From Distichodus sexfasciatus (lineage: Eukaryota; Chordata; Actinopteri; Characiformes; Distichodontidae): 64,000 nt of DNA. Both the position numbers and the translations under genes were made by a program. Below are positions 38,101 to 51,800 of this stretch, piece after piece. Below the pieces are notes generated by a model. The model saw nothing but the letters and a program-made list of their open reading frames with translations, did no database searches and was not told the DNA's origin. Position 1 is the first letter of the stretch. Each line of letters opens with the position of its first letter. The stretch lies in the NCBI GenBank assembly GCA_032718565.1, contig JAVGVS010000021.1:245801-309800 (forward strand), in the 5' to 3' direction.

Positions 38101-41100
38101 GGATGAAAGTTTTATATTCACAAAGTGCTGCTACAGTAATACTGTTTGAGAAAAATCCGATGGCATGACAAAATACAGTAAATTCATACAAGTAGGGAAA
38201 TGTTTTCTTAACACCTGTCCAAATAAAGTTCTTGTAGATCTCAAAGCCTCCATGTACAATTGAGCCATGCTCAATTAAGCGAATTAGCAGTTGGCTAAAA
38301 CGTAAGTAGGAGACATGTGGGTCCCTTAACTGCAATAGAGAACCAGACCCTTAAGACATATGTATATATCTGTATGTACAACAGAGATTTTTCGTCTCAG
38401 TGCTTCTTTTGAACTGCACAGGTCTGGCAGCTAAAAAACAAATGGGTTATCTGGAAATAATTCCAGGGAAGTAGACAATAGGCTCATAAAATACCTCAAA
38501 ACACCCATGCCTAGCTCTGGGCAAATGGGAGAAACAGGAAACATCATGTGAGACTTGATTTGATAGTTCTCTGGTCGGATTTCCTGCATGCAACGTGGGT
38601 AGTCTTTGACTTGGCTTTGTTTCTGACTATGGCAATTCATAGTGTGTAATGTAATGAGAAGCAATATTGCTGTCTGAACATGAAAATGACTAACATAGGT
38701 TAAGTGCTATAATCCTCTTTTAAATTATTTTTAAAAAAAGTAATAGCAGAGAGTACTCCTTTCTCAACAAGCATACTAAACAAACATATGTTGTGTTTGC
38801 ACAGCTTTTTGCCTTAAACTAAGACCAATAAAACTTGGAACAACTGGCTTTAAGTGTCAGACATAAATGAAGTAATTTATTTGTTCTCACACAGCTCTAA
38901 ATAGCTGTAACAGGAGTTTTGAGTTCCTTTTTACTTGTCACTTTTAGATATCTAATCCAGAACTCTTTCACATCCTCTCATTACAACTTTGGGGCAATGA
39001 GATAATTTGGGATTACTCTCAAGGTCCCTAAATTTAGAATCATGTAGCCATTCATTTATCTATTAACTTACCACATGTGGCCTATGTTTTAATATTCAAC
39101 ATACACATGTGTTCAGATAATATTTCCTGGCATGTGTCTTGTGTAGTATCTAGCAATGTAGGATAATGGCAGGGTGAGGCTGTGCGACAGACCACAACAC
39201 AATTTCAGAGGTATAAATCATAAGCTAGGCTGTGGGTGGAAGGCAGCCTTTATTAAGCATAATAACATACTTTAACCAACTTGCCAAGATATGCCTTCAT
39301 ACCAGGGTTATCATTTTTGTTTCCATAATCACACCAAGGGCAATTTGACTCTGAAAATGTTAAATGTTACAGACACTGAGAAAAATGCAGTTCAGAGCAT
39401 TTTAACTTCAGATCATTATCAGAAGCAGGAAAGATGGAGGACAAAAGGGATGACGTAGTGACTCTTGTTAACTTGGGCATTTGATGTGATTAGTAAAACA
39501 AGAGCCCTAAAAGGCTTAAGGAACTAGGTCAGCTGGTGGATGTTGGGTAGAGATAAATAGGAGGTGTGTGGATAAATGGAGCACATGAAAGAATGATCAA
39601 ATGATGTGTTAGCACTGATGCACTGCCATTTTAGACAATTTCAGAGTTGATGCCTGGCTTATTATCCAAGTTGTATGCAGTGTTGTTTACACTGTCAAGT
39701 TACAGGCCAATGTATGTGCTATATAAACAAAACTATTTGGCAGTTGTAAGATATCTGGAGATCCAGTCGGCATCCACTGACCCCCAGTCAGAAAGTCTGT
39801 GCTTATGTTGTGAAGTACAAGACGGAATCTGCAAAGATGAAATACATCACTACACCAACCAGCAGCAACTACTTTATATATGACATGATTAAGAATATCA
39901 CATAACACAAAATGTCATATCAATATTTTTTACTCTTTAGATTTTTTTCTTGTTTTTCTTTTTTTTGTTAGGATTTTTTTTTGCTGGAAAGTGATTCTGT
40001 CAGTTGTCATGTGAATGATTACTTCCCATTGGATAAGAAAAAACGTTTCAATTTTTTGACATATTTTTAAAGATTTTACATGTACAAATGTTGCTACATC
40101 ATCTGAATAATTTAATCTTGTAGTACAGACATGTCTTTGATCAGCAGTTAGAAGGAATTTTTAACTGTGAGAGGATGCCCTAAACACACCATAAAACTAG
40201 TGTATGTCAAATGTAGGTGTGGATGCACAGGACACCATGGTTCACCTGAGGACATAGTGCCAGTCTAATGGATATACCTCAGCCATAACAGGTCATCAGA
40301 AGGAGCCTGTGACTCTACCAAGGAAATAGGGATGGGTGGTGTTGTTAATATACGGCCTGTGAGGAAGAATGTGCTGACACTGTGGTCTAACCCTACATTC
40401 ACTTTCCAGTACCATCTGTTAACGCAAGCCTCCTTTTTTGTTGCTTTTAATTTCTCTGGACTCTCCCAGGTTCAGGAACATTTGTACCCGAGCAGAGAAA
40501 AGTTATGGTTTCAAGTCTTTGAATTGCCTTCATTAGTTGACTTCTGCCATGTGTCTACTGTTTTGTTACTATGGTTCTTCTTTCCACAGTATTCAAAACA
40601 TCTTATGAAATATTAGTTCACAAGGAGTCCATCGATCATTTTGATAAGCCAGATTGCACGGGGAAATAGGAATTAGAGCTTTTTATTTTTAAAATATGGA
40701 GGACAGCTAGATATTTTTCCATTTTGGATAATGTAGGAAATAAGGGAAATGAATGGACTTTACAGATGTGAAACTAAAGTTTTCACACAGCCAGCCTTTG
40801 AACTCTGTGTTTCAAAAGCATTCATCATTATTATGTTCCACATTATCAGAATATATATCACTGTATACTTTATAAATGCCATTTTTATAGGCTGAGTAAA
40901 ATTTTTATATGAATAATAAGAAGTTAGGGATCTTGCGTGTCCCAGCAATTACATAACTGAAAGCAAACCCTTCCACAAACCTCTGGACAACTTCATTTAT
41001 ATTCAGATAATTTCCATATAAATAATCAGCTCAGAATTTTCAAACAGCCTGAGAATTCCTCGAACATTTAACAGAAAGCTACTTCCTTGGTGTGTTTTCA

Positions 41101-41832
41101 TTTAGAAATGTGTTTATTGTGGGTCATCTAAAGCTTTGGTAATCCAAGTTTTCGCTTTAAGACGGGATGAAAAGGACATACTTTGGATACTGACATAAAT
41201 TAAAATGCAGGGGGGAAAAAAGGTTACCATTTTCTCCAGTTGTATTTCCTGTTAGAAGTTTTATTCATCTGCTGATGTGTAAAAGTGATGAACCTTGAGT
41301 TTGAGGTTCCTAGATATAAAAAGTTGAGCTCAAACCAGCTGCAGTTGTTCACCGATTTTATCTCTCTTCAAGTGCCTCCATGCTAATGAGTTTTTGCTGG
41401 TGGTTTATGTAACACTGTGGACCACTGAACATATAACTGAAGTGTGGAAAGTGTTACCATTTTCTGATATCTATTTTCCATAGCCTTCACTGCCAAGTCT
41501 AATGCCTTGTATTACCTCATGAGAGAATACGCTTCACCAAACAAAGCTATAAACATACTCCAGGGGAACAGCAGAGTTTTGGGAAGAGTTTAAAGTTTGA
41601 AGCTTTTAGTAAGCCAAGAGAAATATTTCAATAATTAAGTATCTTTTCAGGATTTGGGGAAATGACCCTGGCAGACAGTATAAAAGTAGTCAATGGGTCT
41701 TCTTGTGAATTCTACAATATTACTCAATTGAGCACATACCTATTAACCTTTACCTTTAATGAGAAGCAGAATATTTATCCTTAGATATGTAAAATGACAT
41801 AGGACCATGATACACTGTTATTGGGTTTATAG
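35181..41832. other. Intergenic, no gene seen
   Basis: AT-rich DNA. Short frames at 36602-36922 and 40332-40616 have no domain or conserved look. No RNA gene or intact mobile element was recognised between the MITE copy A and the hAT-like element. Confidence 0.55.
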
Positions 41833-41840
41833 GAATTTAC
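41833..41840. repeat. Left target-site duplication of the hAT-like element
   Basis: GAATTTAC, identical to 43102-43109 on the far side of the element. Confidence 0.88.
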
Positions 41841-43101
41841 TAGGGATGCACTGATTGCAATTTTCTTGGCCGATTCTGATCACCGATTTTTTTGTAAGTG
41901 TGATCGGCCGATACTGATTTTTACGATACCAATTTTTTCCCAGATAACAGAAAATTAGAGCTGCTGCGAATAGTCGACGACATCAACACAAAAAAATGGG
42001 TTTCAACTTTTTTCATGTAACGCGGTAGTTACTTTCCCTGTTTACTAGTTACTTTTATAACAGTGACATATAATAGTGGCAGCTCTACAGCAAATACAAA
42101 CAAAAATCTAATTTTCTTTAATATAATGCTTTATTTTCATAAAGATTTCTTTACAAATTTAAATGAATAAAATGTAACTTGTAAAATGTAAAATGTAACA
42201 ACTCCGGTAACTCGGAAAAGTAACGTCTACTTGGCATTGTGTATTTTGGGCAGAGGTGATTTATCAGATTTTTGAAGCCTGTATCCTCAACTATGGAAAA
42301 CGGCTGATCATCTAGTGGTCATCTTGTGATGACTTGTGCATCTGTGTTTATGTTGAATCGGGGACAGACAAGTGGGCGAGGGGAGCCATTGATTGCGTGC
42401 TTATTAAACGTGTAAGACCTAACTATTAAATTGTAATTATAAGGTTGATAAACTATAACTTGTGTTTAATCTACCTGTCGCCGTTCCTCTTTCTACGTCA
42501 TCTTTGGTTTTTCTGTAAAAACTGTCTGTAGTGTGCAGTCAATCACAAGACCAGGAGCCATCGGCCAATAGGATTCGCAGACAGAAGCTGCCAAAACCCC
42601 GCCCCCAAACTGCCAAAACCCGCCCCCTTTCAAACCGCGCGCGCAGAAATCTCACTCGAGCAAAAAAGCCGCTCGTCGGTAATCTACTTCGCGCACGAGG
42701 ACATTTAACACATCGACAGGAAAAATACAGTTCGCGCGCAGTATTATCACAACCGCGCGCTCGACTCTTAACTTTGTGCTCTCCAGTTTCACATTTGCGC
42801 GCGCGACTTTTGCGGCAAGCCATTTTGCGCGCTCTAGTTTGGCGTTGATGTGACGTCATACTCACGCACCCAAAATTCATTTCGTCGCCGCGCGATGTCA
42901 CCCCATTCAAAGTGAATGAGAAACGCCTCCGTTGAGCGTACATGTGAACGCTGCCTGAATGCGCGCGTGGCTGTGCTGCAAGTAATGCGCACGCGCATGA
43001 TCGGTTTGAAATCGGCAATACGTGTGAGTGATCGGCCGATCACCGATCAGGCCAAAAATCGGCCGATTCCGATCGCTGGCCGATCGATCGGTGCATCCCT
43101 A
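41841..43101. mobile_element. hAT-like non-autonomous element, 1261 bp, intact ends
   Basis: The left end TAGGGATGCA and right end TGCATCCCTA are perfect inverted ends. The ends are GATCGGCCGAT-rich for about 80 bp on both sides. An identical 8-bp target duplication GAATTTAC flanks it (41833-41840 and 43102-43109), the hallmark of hAT transposition. No transposase frame is visible inside. The interior 42530-42990 is strikingly CpG- and GCGCGC-rich, unlike all surrounding DNA. Identical TSDs argue for a fairly recent insertion. The exact family name would need a repeat library. Confidence 0.88.
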
Positions 43102-43109
43102 GAATTTAC
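43102..43109. repeat. Right target-site duplication of the hAT-like element
   Basis: GAATTTAC, identical to 41833-41840. Confidence 0.88.
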
Positions 43110-46100
43110 CCAAGAATCAGATTGTTTACACACCTAAAACTTATTCTTAAGTAAGACTGCAAAGAATTATGTTGAAAAAATGTTTTTTTTCTGTCACTGC
43201 ATAAAATAATAGTGTGCAAAATGTAACAATTTGTCACTGCTATAAGTCGAATTTTATTAGGGTAGTTATTTTTATATTCAAGACTCAATATGTAATACTC
43301 AATTCAGATACAAAGTACTCAAAATAATACATATTTTAACAAAGTGCAACTGCTCACCTGTAGACGTTATTGTAAGTAAATTTAAATACAGGTGTTGACA
43401 TTGAGGATAAAAACACTACACAGGTGAAAAAAGGTCTTAAAGGGTGTGAATCTGTGGTAATACATGACTCTTAGTGCACTAAAATAAACAACAGGAACTT
43501 GATAATGGAGTGGTACAGCCGAGACAGGCAGGTATTAAACCTCACACCCCAGGACAGAAAATAGGCAGGATCAAACTAGGCTGCAATCTTATATGACCTT
43601 CGAGAAAGGACAGAATAAAAGGGAGATTGATGAGGAAAATGTTGGTCAGAGTTATAGCTCAATGCAAATGTCTTCCATGAGGAGAAATTACAGTGACCAA
43701 TATCAGAGGATAGGGTTGAAAAAGATTCACCGGAAAACCCTGACTATTGTTACTACTCTACTATGCCTCCTCTGTCTCACATATGGGCCTGTTCCAGACT
43801 CAACTTCATGACTTCTTGGTTTATATTCAGCCACTAGGCCACCAAATATTTCCATCCGTCTAAGCACTTAATACATTTCTGAAACAAATAGTTGCTATAC
43901 AATTACTAATTTGTGAAAAAGCATGTCTCATTCATGGGCTAGTATTTTTGCTTATAGCAATGATAGAAATGTATACCTGGTCAACTTTTTGTAATCCACA
44001 AAAATTAGTAATGAAATTACTTTGGGGCAGCCTGCATGTTAATATCATGATCAGAAAAATTAGGTTAAGAACCTCTTTTGTTAGACCCATGAGTGAGATC
44101 ATGTCACACATCTAATGTTTCCAAAAGAGCTGGAGCCACCAGAAGGACCATTTTCATTCTCAACACTTAAGTGTCATTAAACTTTGATCGGATGGATGGG
44201 TGACATTTGGATGATGAACAGCTTCCCTTTTTCTTATAATCCTTACCCCTTTTTTATATTTTGTTTTATCATGGCAGATAAAAATGGTGACTTCTGCATG
44301 AAATACATTTCAGTACATTCTTCGTATTTGGAATGGAAATTTATTATATAAAAAAGAATATATTTTTATTTTAATGTATTTTACTTTTTAATACATGATG
44401 GAAACAGAAAGTGTTCGACTATCAAATGGGATGTATTATAAAAGTAGTATATTTGGCATAAAATGTTAAAAACATACACAGTTTCTGTGTATACATGCCA
44501 CAGTTAAAAATCAGTCAAAATCACTGTGAGAAGATTCCTTGCAAGTCCTCTTCATCTACAGGACACCGTTGTGGTTTTGTTAGTTTGTTTGTGATGACTG
44601 GCCAGTTTGGGCATTTGAATCAGACTGCATTTGTGGTGCAGCTTAAGTGAAAACAGTTGGCCATCTACTTAGCCCTAAATGTCATGTCATGGAACCAAGA
44701 TGCATAAGTGTAATATGTTGAAATTTATGTGTGGGCATGATTAATGGCCAGTATAAAAGTTTGCTTCCAACTGAACCATGTCCAGTAAAAACTCATAAGA
44801 GAGGTTTACACCACTGGGAATCCCAGAAGGCCGTCAGCAGCCGTTCTCAGGCGTCCTACTCTCCTTTTCGCACTTAGGTCACCCTGCCCTGGCACCAGAA
44901 ATTGTACTCCTGGCTCTGCCATGCTCCACCACACTGCCAGTGCTGAGAGACAGGCATGGCAAGTTCAATCACACATTTTCTAATGACACATTAGACATGG
45001 AGATTCAAGACATAGCCAAGGAAGAGAAAACTACTAGAACACACAATAGCCTGTATATTTATGGAAGATTTTAGGAAATGAGAGGCACACTGAAGGAGTG
45101 ATGCAGCGCAGCTTTAAGGTTGAAAGCAGACTGAAAGTGTGTGCTCATTTTTCCATCTTCAAGTCTACTTCTGACAGTTTGCGTTGTGGCTGAGAAGATT
45201 CAGGAATTTCTTTATTTTCCATGTGGAAAGGGCAACTCATGAAAGAAAATAATCCAGTGGAATACAACTCATTAAGTCTTTTCTCTCTTTTTAAAGAATG
45301 AGTCATAAGATACTTATTAAAAGGACAAAGCTCATTCTTAACTATATAGTAAAGAGTGACCAGACTGGGTTAACAAGAAGAGTATGTTATTCAGGAAAGC
45401 TTAAAATTATCTAGAAGAAGGTTTTCTAGGTGATCTAGTTGAGCAAAAGGAATGGTAAACCAAGTACAGTGTGCAGTGGTTAAATGAACTACTTATAGTA
45501 CTATTTGATTTCAGTCTCTAATTTTGTCTTAACATATAAAAAAAGTAATGGGAAATCTGTAGGTGAGAAACTGTGGTTTGTATTAACTCTAGAAATACTT
45601 TTACTGCCCCCACATGGATGATGTTATGTATTGCAGTAATAAAAAAGACATCTTTAGTAGTAGTTACATCAGGTAATGGGCAGTGTTTTCATTTTCATGA
45701 ATACATTTATGTGGACAAAAACATAAAGTATCAATATTTTCAGCACATTTCCAAAAAAAACTTAAAATCTCTCTCACTGAAAGAGTTAAATATGAATTCT
45801 GCCCTACCTGCAGTCTCTTTATGAGCCATGGAATAATTTTAGAATCAATGGAAAATTGGGGGAAGGGGAGCTTTCCACCAAGATTCCCGTAACGTCTCAT
45901 GTAACTCACTTCCCACAAAACAACACAAACTTCCCAAAACCACAAACTAAACTAAACATCATGCTGTTTAGGTGATATCCCTGTGTACCAACTAAAATCA
46001 CGTTCATGTACATACATTGTTCACATCTGTTTAACAGTACATCTGTTTATGCAGACAGACAATAACCATGATTTAGAATGTCTCTATATACATTAATGTC

Positions 46101-48239
46101 CATTTATCTACATTAAATACCCTTGTCTATTGATAAAGAGTTAGGAAAAGCTGTAAGTGTCTGAATCATAGGCCACTAATTGCCCAGAAAATGCCTTCAG
46201 AGCTCTGGTGGGACAACTGTGCATTGTGTTTTAACTTTTTATACAGAATTTATTGTTTTAGAAAAGGCTACATTAATTTACTGAAAGAAGAGTTAAACAA
46301 TTTACTACTTTTGCTACAATTTCCGGCTGTTTAAATTACTTTTTATGGACATTAATGTTTAACAGGTGCTTATATTTGATCAACTGTAATGTCTAATATT
46401 TTCTAATTTGTGGTGGTAGAGTAATGGTTTAGGATGGTAGTGATAAACATTGGCAGATTTTCCTGACACATTCCATAAAAAAAAAAAAATCTTTTGTGCT
46501 TGTAACTGTCAAGTCAGAAATTCCTTCTCACATTGCCCTCTAGAGGACAGTGTTGTCTAAGTATCTTAGCAGTGAAGGTGAAGGTGAAGGCCTTGTTTCA
46601 CTGGGTTGAAAGAGATTAACATGTCACATGAGCCAATCAACATCAAGGCTAAAAATGTCCTCTAATGTGATTTATAAGGACTGAGTGGGTCTCCTGGTCA
46701 AGGAGGTGCATGTTGTCTGTGTTTAGGGATTGAGAGCATATCATGTCATAAGTCTATATCTCTGCAAACATCTACAAAGGAATAATAATGAGAACTAAAC
46801 TACAATGAAATAACCTCAATCTATAAAAATATATGGTTATTCCAACTGGAGGTGTGCTCAGATAGAGCAGGTGTCAAATATATAATTACATTTGCTAACC
46901 ATGTAGAATGCATATATATTTTTTAGAAATGTTCCAAGCCCATGAAAGTTTATGTCTTTATAGGTACAGATCATTTAGGTGTACCATTGTCTGTCTGCTC
47001 AAACTGAAGCAGGTTGCCTTGTACATGCTGGTTAATCCAGGATCTCATTAACAATACCTGAGATGTAGGAGGATAAATCTACTTTCCTAGAACTATCTGA
47101 CCCTCCTGGCAAATAGGCTGATTGGGTGGTAGGGGACAGGCAAGCAAATGTGATAGGTTGACAAGAACATGGCATTTCTATTTGGCTTAAAGAGATACAG
47201 GATGTTTGCTTGAGATTAAACCAGACATTTGGCCCAAATCCAGTGGCTCCACATTTCTTTTGGGCATTCTCAGGTCTGACCTGCCTTATAGGATGATGAG
47301 TCTTAGTTGTAAGACCTTGGATGGCATCTGATGATGATGGAGGTTTGATGTTAGAAAAGACATGTTAGAATAGTGTCAGTGCAAAAATGGTTAAATCACA
47401 AAAATTGCAACATTTTGGAAGAGCAGATTGACACTATTATCATTGCTGCTGTTAAATCAGCACACAAATCAAAAGCATGATTGGAAGATTCTAGGAAAAT
47501 ATGATGTGCTATAATGACAAAATAATGGAAAAAAAACTGACAAGGCACCTTTGCTTTCATTTCTTCATACCACTGTATTTAGTTTGTATGTTTTAACATA
47601 GTGGAATGCAGGAAATAAACAATTAAGAAGGTATTTTATAATTTATTATTTTGAAAGTATTTTGAAAACACTAGAGCAGAGCAATTCATTGTCCACCAAA
47701 ATATACAGACACTAAATACTGTAAGCAGGACGTGAAAGGTGAGGACACACACTAATTAAACTCAATCAAGTCATTAGAAAGTGTCCTGATAACACTAGAA
47801 ATAGGAATAGTAGTGCACTGGGTCACTGCACAGAGAAAGAACCAAAGAGGATTGATGTGATCTCATTACAGCCACTAACAAAACACTTATTTTAGGGATT
47901 TTTTAAATTAAAAGTATGTTTTATTCCTGCAAAACACAAACCTCCTTCTCGTTTGCCACGATATTATTATTTTGGAGGGGATTGTACTGACCAGTTTTAA
48001 TTATTGGGGAGTTGTAATCCTGCATCCCTGTAATTTACCCCTGTGAATCTGTGGACTAAACTTTGCAACCTTAACTAAAATGTAATATCTTTTAATTCTT
48101 TATTTTATTTAACATTTCTTGCACATTTAGTGCACCAGATGTGGCTTTGTCATGTTGTACCGGTATAACTACGTAACGGGCATAAAGAGTTATGAATCTG
48201 TAGTCTGCACCTCCCGAGTTAATACAAACCGTTTGAACG
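43110..48239. other. Intergenic, upstream of psme4, no gene seen
   Basis: AT-rich DNA leading to the psme4 promoter. Frames are short and isolated. No intact element recognised. Confidence 0.55.
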
Positions 48240-48638
48240 CTACGTGTTATCTCCAGGTGCACTGACAAACAGGCACCACAGGGGGCGCTATTTATATCCT
48301 CCTAGGGGCCGTTCTATCCGCCGCCGGTGTGTATGTGAGGGGTGTGAGTGTGTATGCCGTAATGTGTCCAAAGAGTGAAGGGAGAGTACTATATGTGGGT
48401 GACTGAAGCTAATGTTACGTATGCGACACGGGAGGTCACAAAAACAGTGAGCAAACGAACTAGCAACTTGCTCATGCTAATGTCTGCGTGACATTCTACA
48501 AAGAAATCGAGAATTTCAGATGAGGGAACTGGAGCAGCGGATTTGTCAATAAAAGGTTTTGCCAAGGGAACTTGTCAAGGACTAAAGCCAACAGACCCAC
48601 AAGTCAGAAGAGGAGAGGATATTTTTGGGAATCGTAAT
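48240..48638 (+). promoter_or_regulatory. psme4: psme4 promoter and 5' UTR with upstream ORFs
   Basis: A TATA-like TATTTATAT lies at 48289-48297, next to a CAGGGGGCGC core, and a CpG-containing GCCGCCGGTG segment follows at about 48318. If transcription begins shortly after the TATA-like site, the leader holds several short ORFs: 48393-48491 (32 codons, in frame with psme4 but stopped), 48412-48450 and 48520-48552. The transcription start is inferred, not seen. Confidence 0.5.
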
Positions 48639-48835
48639 ATGAAAAAGGGTCAGGTCGAAGCAGTGGGTTTCGTTCCTCAAAAAGAAATTGTCTACAACAA
48701 ACTCCTTCCTTATGCTGATAAACTAGACAATGAATCCAGTGACATTTTGGCCAAAATCAAAGGGAACTTGGGTCGGGCTGTGCAACTCAGGGAGTTATGG
48801 CCCGGAGTTTTATTTTGGACAAGAAAACTCTCAAC
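48639..48835 (+). other. psme4: psme4 exon 1 (start codon exon)
   Basis: The ATG at 48639 gives MKKGQVEAVGFVPQKEIVYN. The frame stays open upstream to 48492 but contains no earlier ATG, only a TTG at 48543 and unconserved codons, so 48639 is the likely start. That N-terminus is shorter than the mammalian one, which has a proline/glycine-rich leader before GFVPQKEIVYN. The donor is CAAC/GTGAG at 48835/48836, and the split codon completes a threonine in exon 2. Confidence 0.9.
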
Positions 48836-51800
48836 GTGAGTACTGAGCTTAAGTTATTACTTAATATGTAGTGCGTTTACTGTAGTTAAGATATGGTGGT
48901 GAACGCGGGAAGTCTGCCGTACATAATCTTGATGGTAAGGCCTTGTGTAACGGCGAGGGGAAGAAACGGCTAATGACTAGCAAGCTAACTTTTATTAGCA
49001 AGCTGCTAGCCAGCTAGGTTTGGTGGGCTGCGTCCGAAAATGCTTCTACCGTACTGATTAGGGGTGTCAAAAATAAGACGCCTTCTCCGTAGAGTGGGTA
49101 ACTGGTGACACCGTTTAGTAATTACTTTATCCTGTTTCGGACATAACCCTGATCCCGAGTCAGTGTGCTGCTGCTACTATTGCTAACTATTAGCATTATT
49201 AGCTCTGAGCCTCGAAGAGTGTATACGTTCCGTTACAGAAAAGTAACGGCGGTTTAAAGTATTTGGATATTTGTGTTTCTGCTAGTTTTATAAGATAAAT
49301 TTATGTTTGTCACCGACCTGAATTGCAACCAGTGGTTACTCTAATTTCAAAAGCTAGTTTAGTTTTGTTAAAGGGGCACTCCACCCAAAACAAAAAAACT
49401 ATTATCGCCAACAATTAATGTAAGTTAATGGGGACGATGAGTATATAAGATAACTAGGTTGGCTCCGTTCAGTTTCAAGATACGGTTGCGATTCACTTTA
49501 ACTAGAATGGTTCCGTACCTGTGTGGACGTATAGCACATCCCAGGCTCCATGATGACTCATTTGTTTCTTTTTTGTGGATTTTTGGAAGTAGGGCCATGC
49601 GATATTTGGAAAATAATTTTCTTCAATTGCTATTATATATTGCTATACAAAGTACAGGCTTTTAACCTCAACTCATTGGATTAGATACAATTATTTATTA
49701 AGTTTATTTTTGTAGGGGGGGCTTATGTGCAGAAAAATAAAAACAACAACCGGTCTTTTTGAATGTGAAGTTCATCAAAGAACATTTAAACTGGAGTAAA
49801 TGATGCTATATCAAGACTTACAGTCCGGCAGTGTGACTATTGCACACTATATCTTTTCCAGTTTGTTATACCTTATACTGGTGTTGTCCAAGCAGTTGCA
49901 TATTCTGAAAATGTAACCAATCAAGTAATCTCTTTCTCTTCTGTACTTCCATTATCTTTTTAAAATTTTTAGCATCTGATTTCAAAAATACTTGTATGAT
50001 GGCGGTCTAGTCTTTCACCTTATTGTACAATACCATATTTATTTATTATTGTTTATTTATTTTCTATTTCATTTTTTCAGTACTATTCTCTTGTTTTTAA
50101 CTGTAACACTGCCATAAGCAACTTTGAAAAGCAGTTTACCTTGTTGCTCATATAACTGCATTCATTTTATTCATTCTTTTTTATTTTAATATTTACACCA
50201 TAATGTGTCTATGCAGAATGATTACCAAACATCATTTAGGACATTGTTTTGCTCCTGTTTCACAATGAAGTTTGTATAGGCCATCTAAGTAATTGCTAGC
50301 TCATGTTAGTGATTGCTCACATAAATTCTTTTAATCTTAGTCTACTGTATTCTTACATGTTGGCATGGCCCAGCATAGTGCCACTGTAAGCACTATCAGA
50401 TCTCAATCATATGACCCCTGCACATAAACGTCTGTGTGGAGACGTTAGACCTTAAATGGTCTTGACAAAGCACTTTGAGAATACATGTACAAGAGCAGTT
50501 TTCTTGTTTGAACTGGCTTTGTTTTAATAGGATGAAGATTAACATGGCTAATAAAGTGTTTATGTATTCTCTCATATGCTAATACAGGTTAAGGTATGCC
50601 TCAGTTGTTTTCTCTTAGTTTCATTCTAAAGACAGCCATGTCCCTTGTTCTACTTTTGACAGGTACCTTCGGCTCTTTGGGAGGAAGTTCACTAAAGAGG
50701 ACCATGTTCTCTTTATTAAGCTCTTATATGAGCTGGTCACCATACCAAAGCTGGAGATCAGCATGATGCAGAGCTTTGCACGACTTCTCATCAGCTTACT
50801 CAAGTATGTAGCCTGAATTGTCCCTTACTTCAAGAAGAACATGTATCATTATGAAAGAACACATGCTTTTATTTCTCAACCTGTTACTCATCTACACATC
50901 TAGGAAAAAAGAGCTGCTATCACGAGATGACCTGGAGTTGCCTTGGAGGCCGTTGTACGAGCTCTATGAGAAGATCCTTTACTCTAAAACTGAGCACCTT
51001 GGTCTCAACTGGTTTCCAAAGTAGGTCCCTTGCTGTGCGCTTTATCCAGAATAATCACTATGCTCACTATTGGCTTCTGTGGTTAGTGGGTCTGACATCT
51101 AATGCCAATGGAACATTTCCCCTGTGAGGAATTCTTTATTGACGTAGTACCGCGTGATGAATGCTTCTGTTTGCGGTACATGCATAGAAGAAAGCCTTAC
51201 TAGAGTTTATATGGGTCAGTGCATTAGGAAGAGGGGGAGCTAGTCATCCTTGAATAAACTCCTTTAAAACTGAACTAGTAATGTACTTATTTGTTCATTT
51301 CAATTTCAAATTTGACCCCTTGAGGAATTATTTTCACATTTATTCACATTTATTCCTTACAACATTGGTGTTTTAAAAGGGCTTAATGAATGGTAATTGT
51401 TATGTAAGGTGTCAGTTGATGATGTATTTAGTGTTGGCTTATGCGTCTTTCCTTTTCTCACATTCAGTTGTCGAGCAGAAGCCTCTCCTAAACAAAAAAT
51501 GCTTAATTATGTGCGCAAGCGGTAAGCATAGCTGGTGTTTTTTTTACCTGCTGTATTGTACTTCTTAAGGGCAACCTCTGGTGTTTGTTGCATGCATTTG
51601 ACTTTAAGACAAATTCAGAATCACTTAGTCCACTGTACGGCTTTTGTTTAAACATGTTCTATGTAGCTTTGACAAGCAAGCTGAAGCTTCACACCAGTAT
51701 ATGAGAATGGTGCTCCTTTTTGCTTTTGTGCATTATAGCTCATTCTAGTAAGTCAAAAGGTGACACGGGTTTGTATGTTAGAACTGGTAGCTAAAATGAC

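Noticed and set aside
42539..43018. 159-codon minus-strand frame, the longest in its area
   Set aside because: It is made by the GCGCGC-rich core of the hAT-like element, arginine-rich and low in complexity; stop codons are rare there because of base composition.
48492..48638. Upstream in-frame extension of psme4 from a TTG codon at 48543
   Set aside because: No ATG, and the codons do not resemble PA200 N-termini; a non-AUG start cannot be excluded but has no support.
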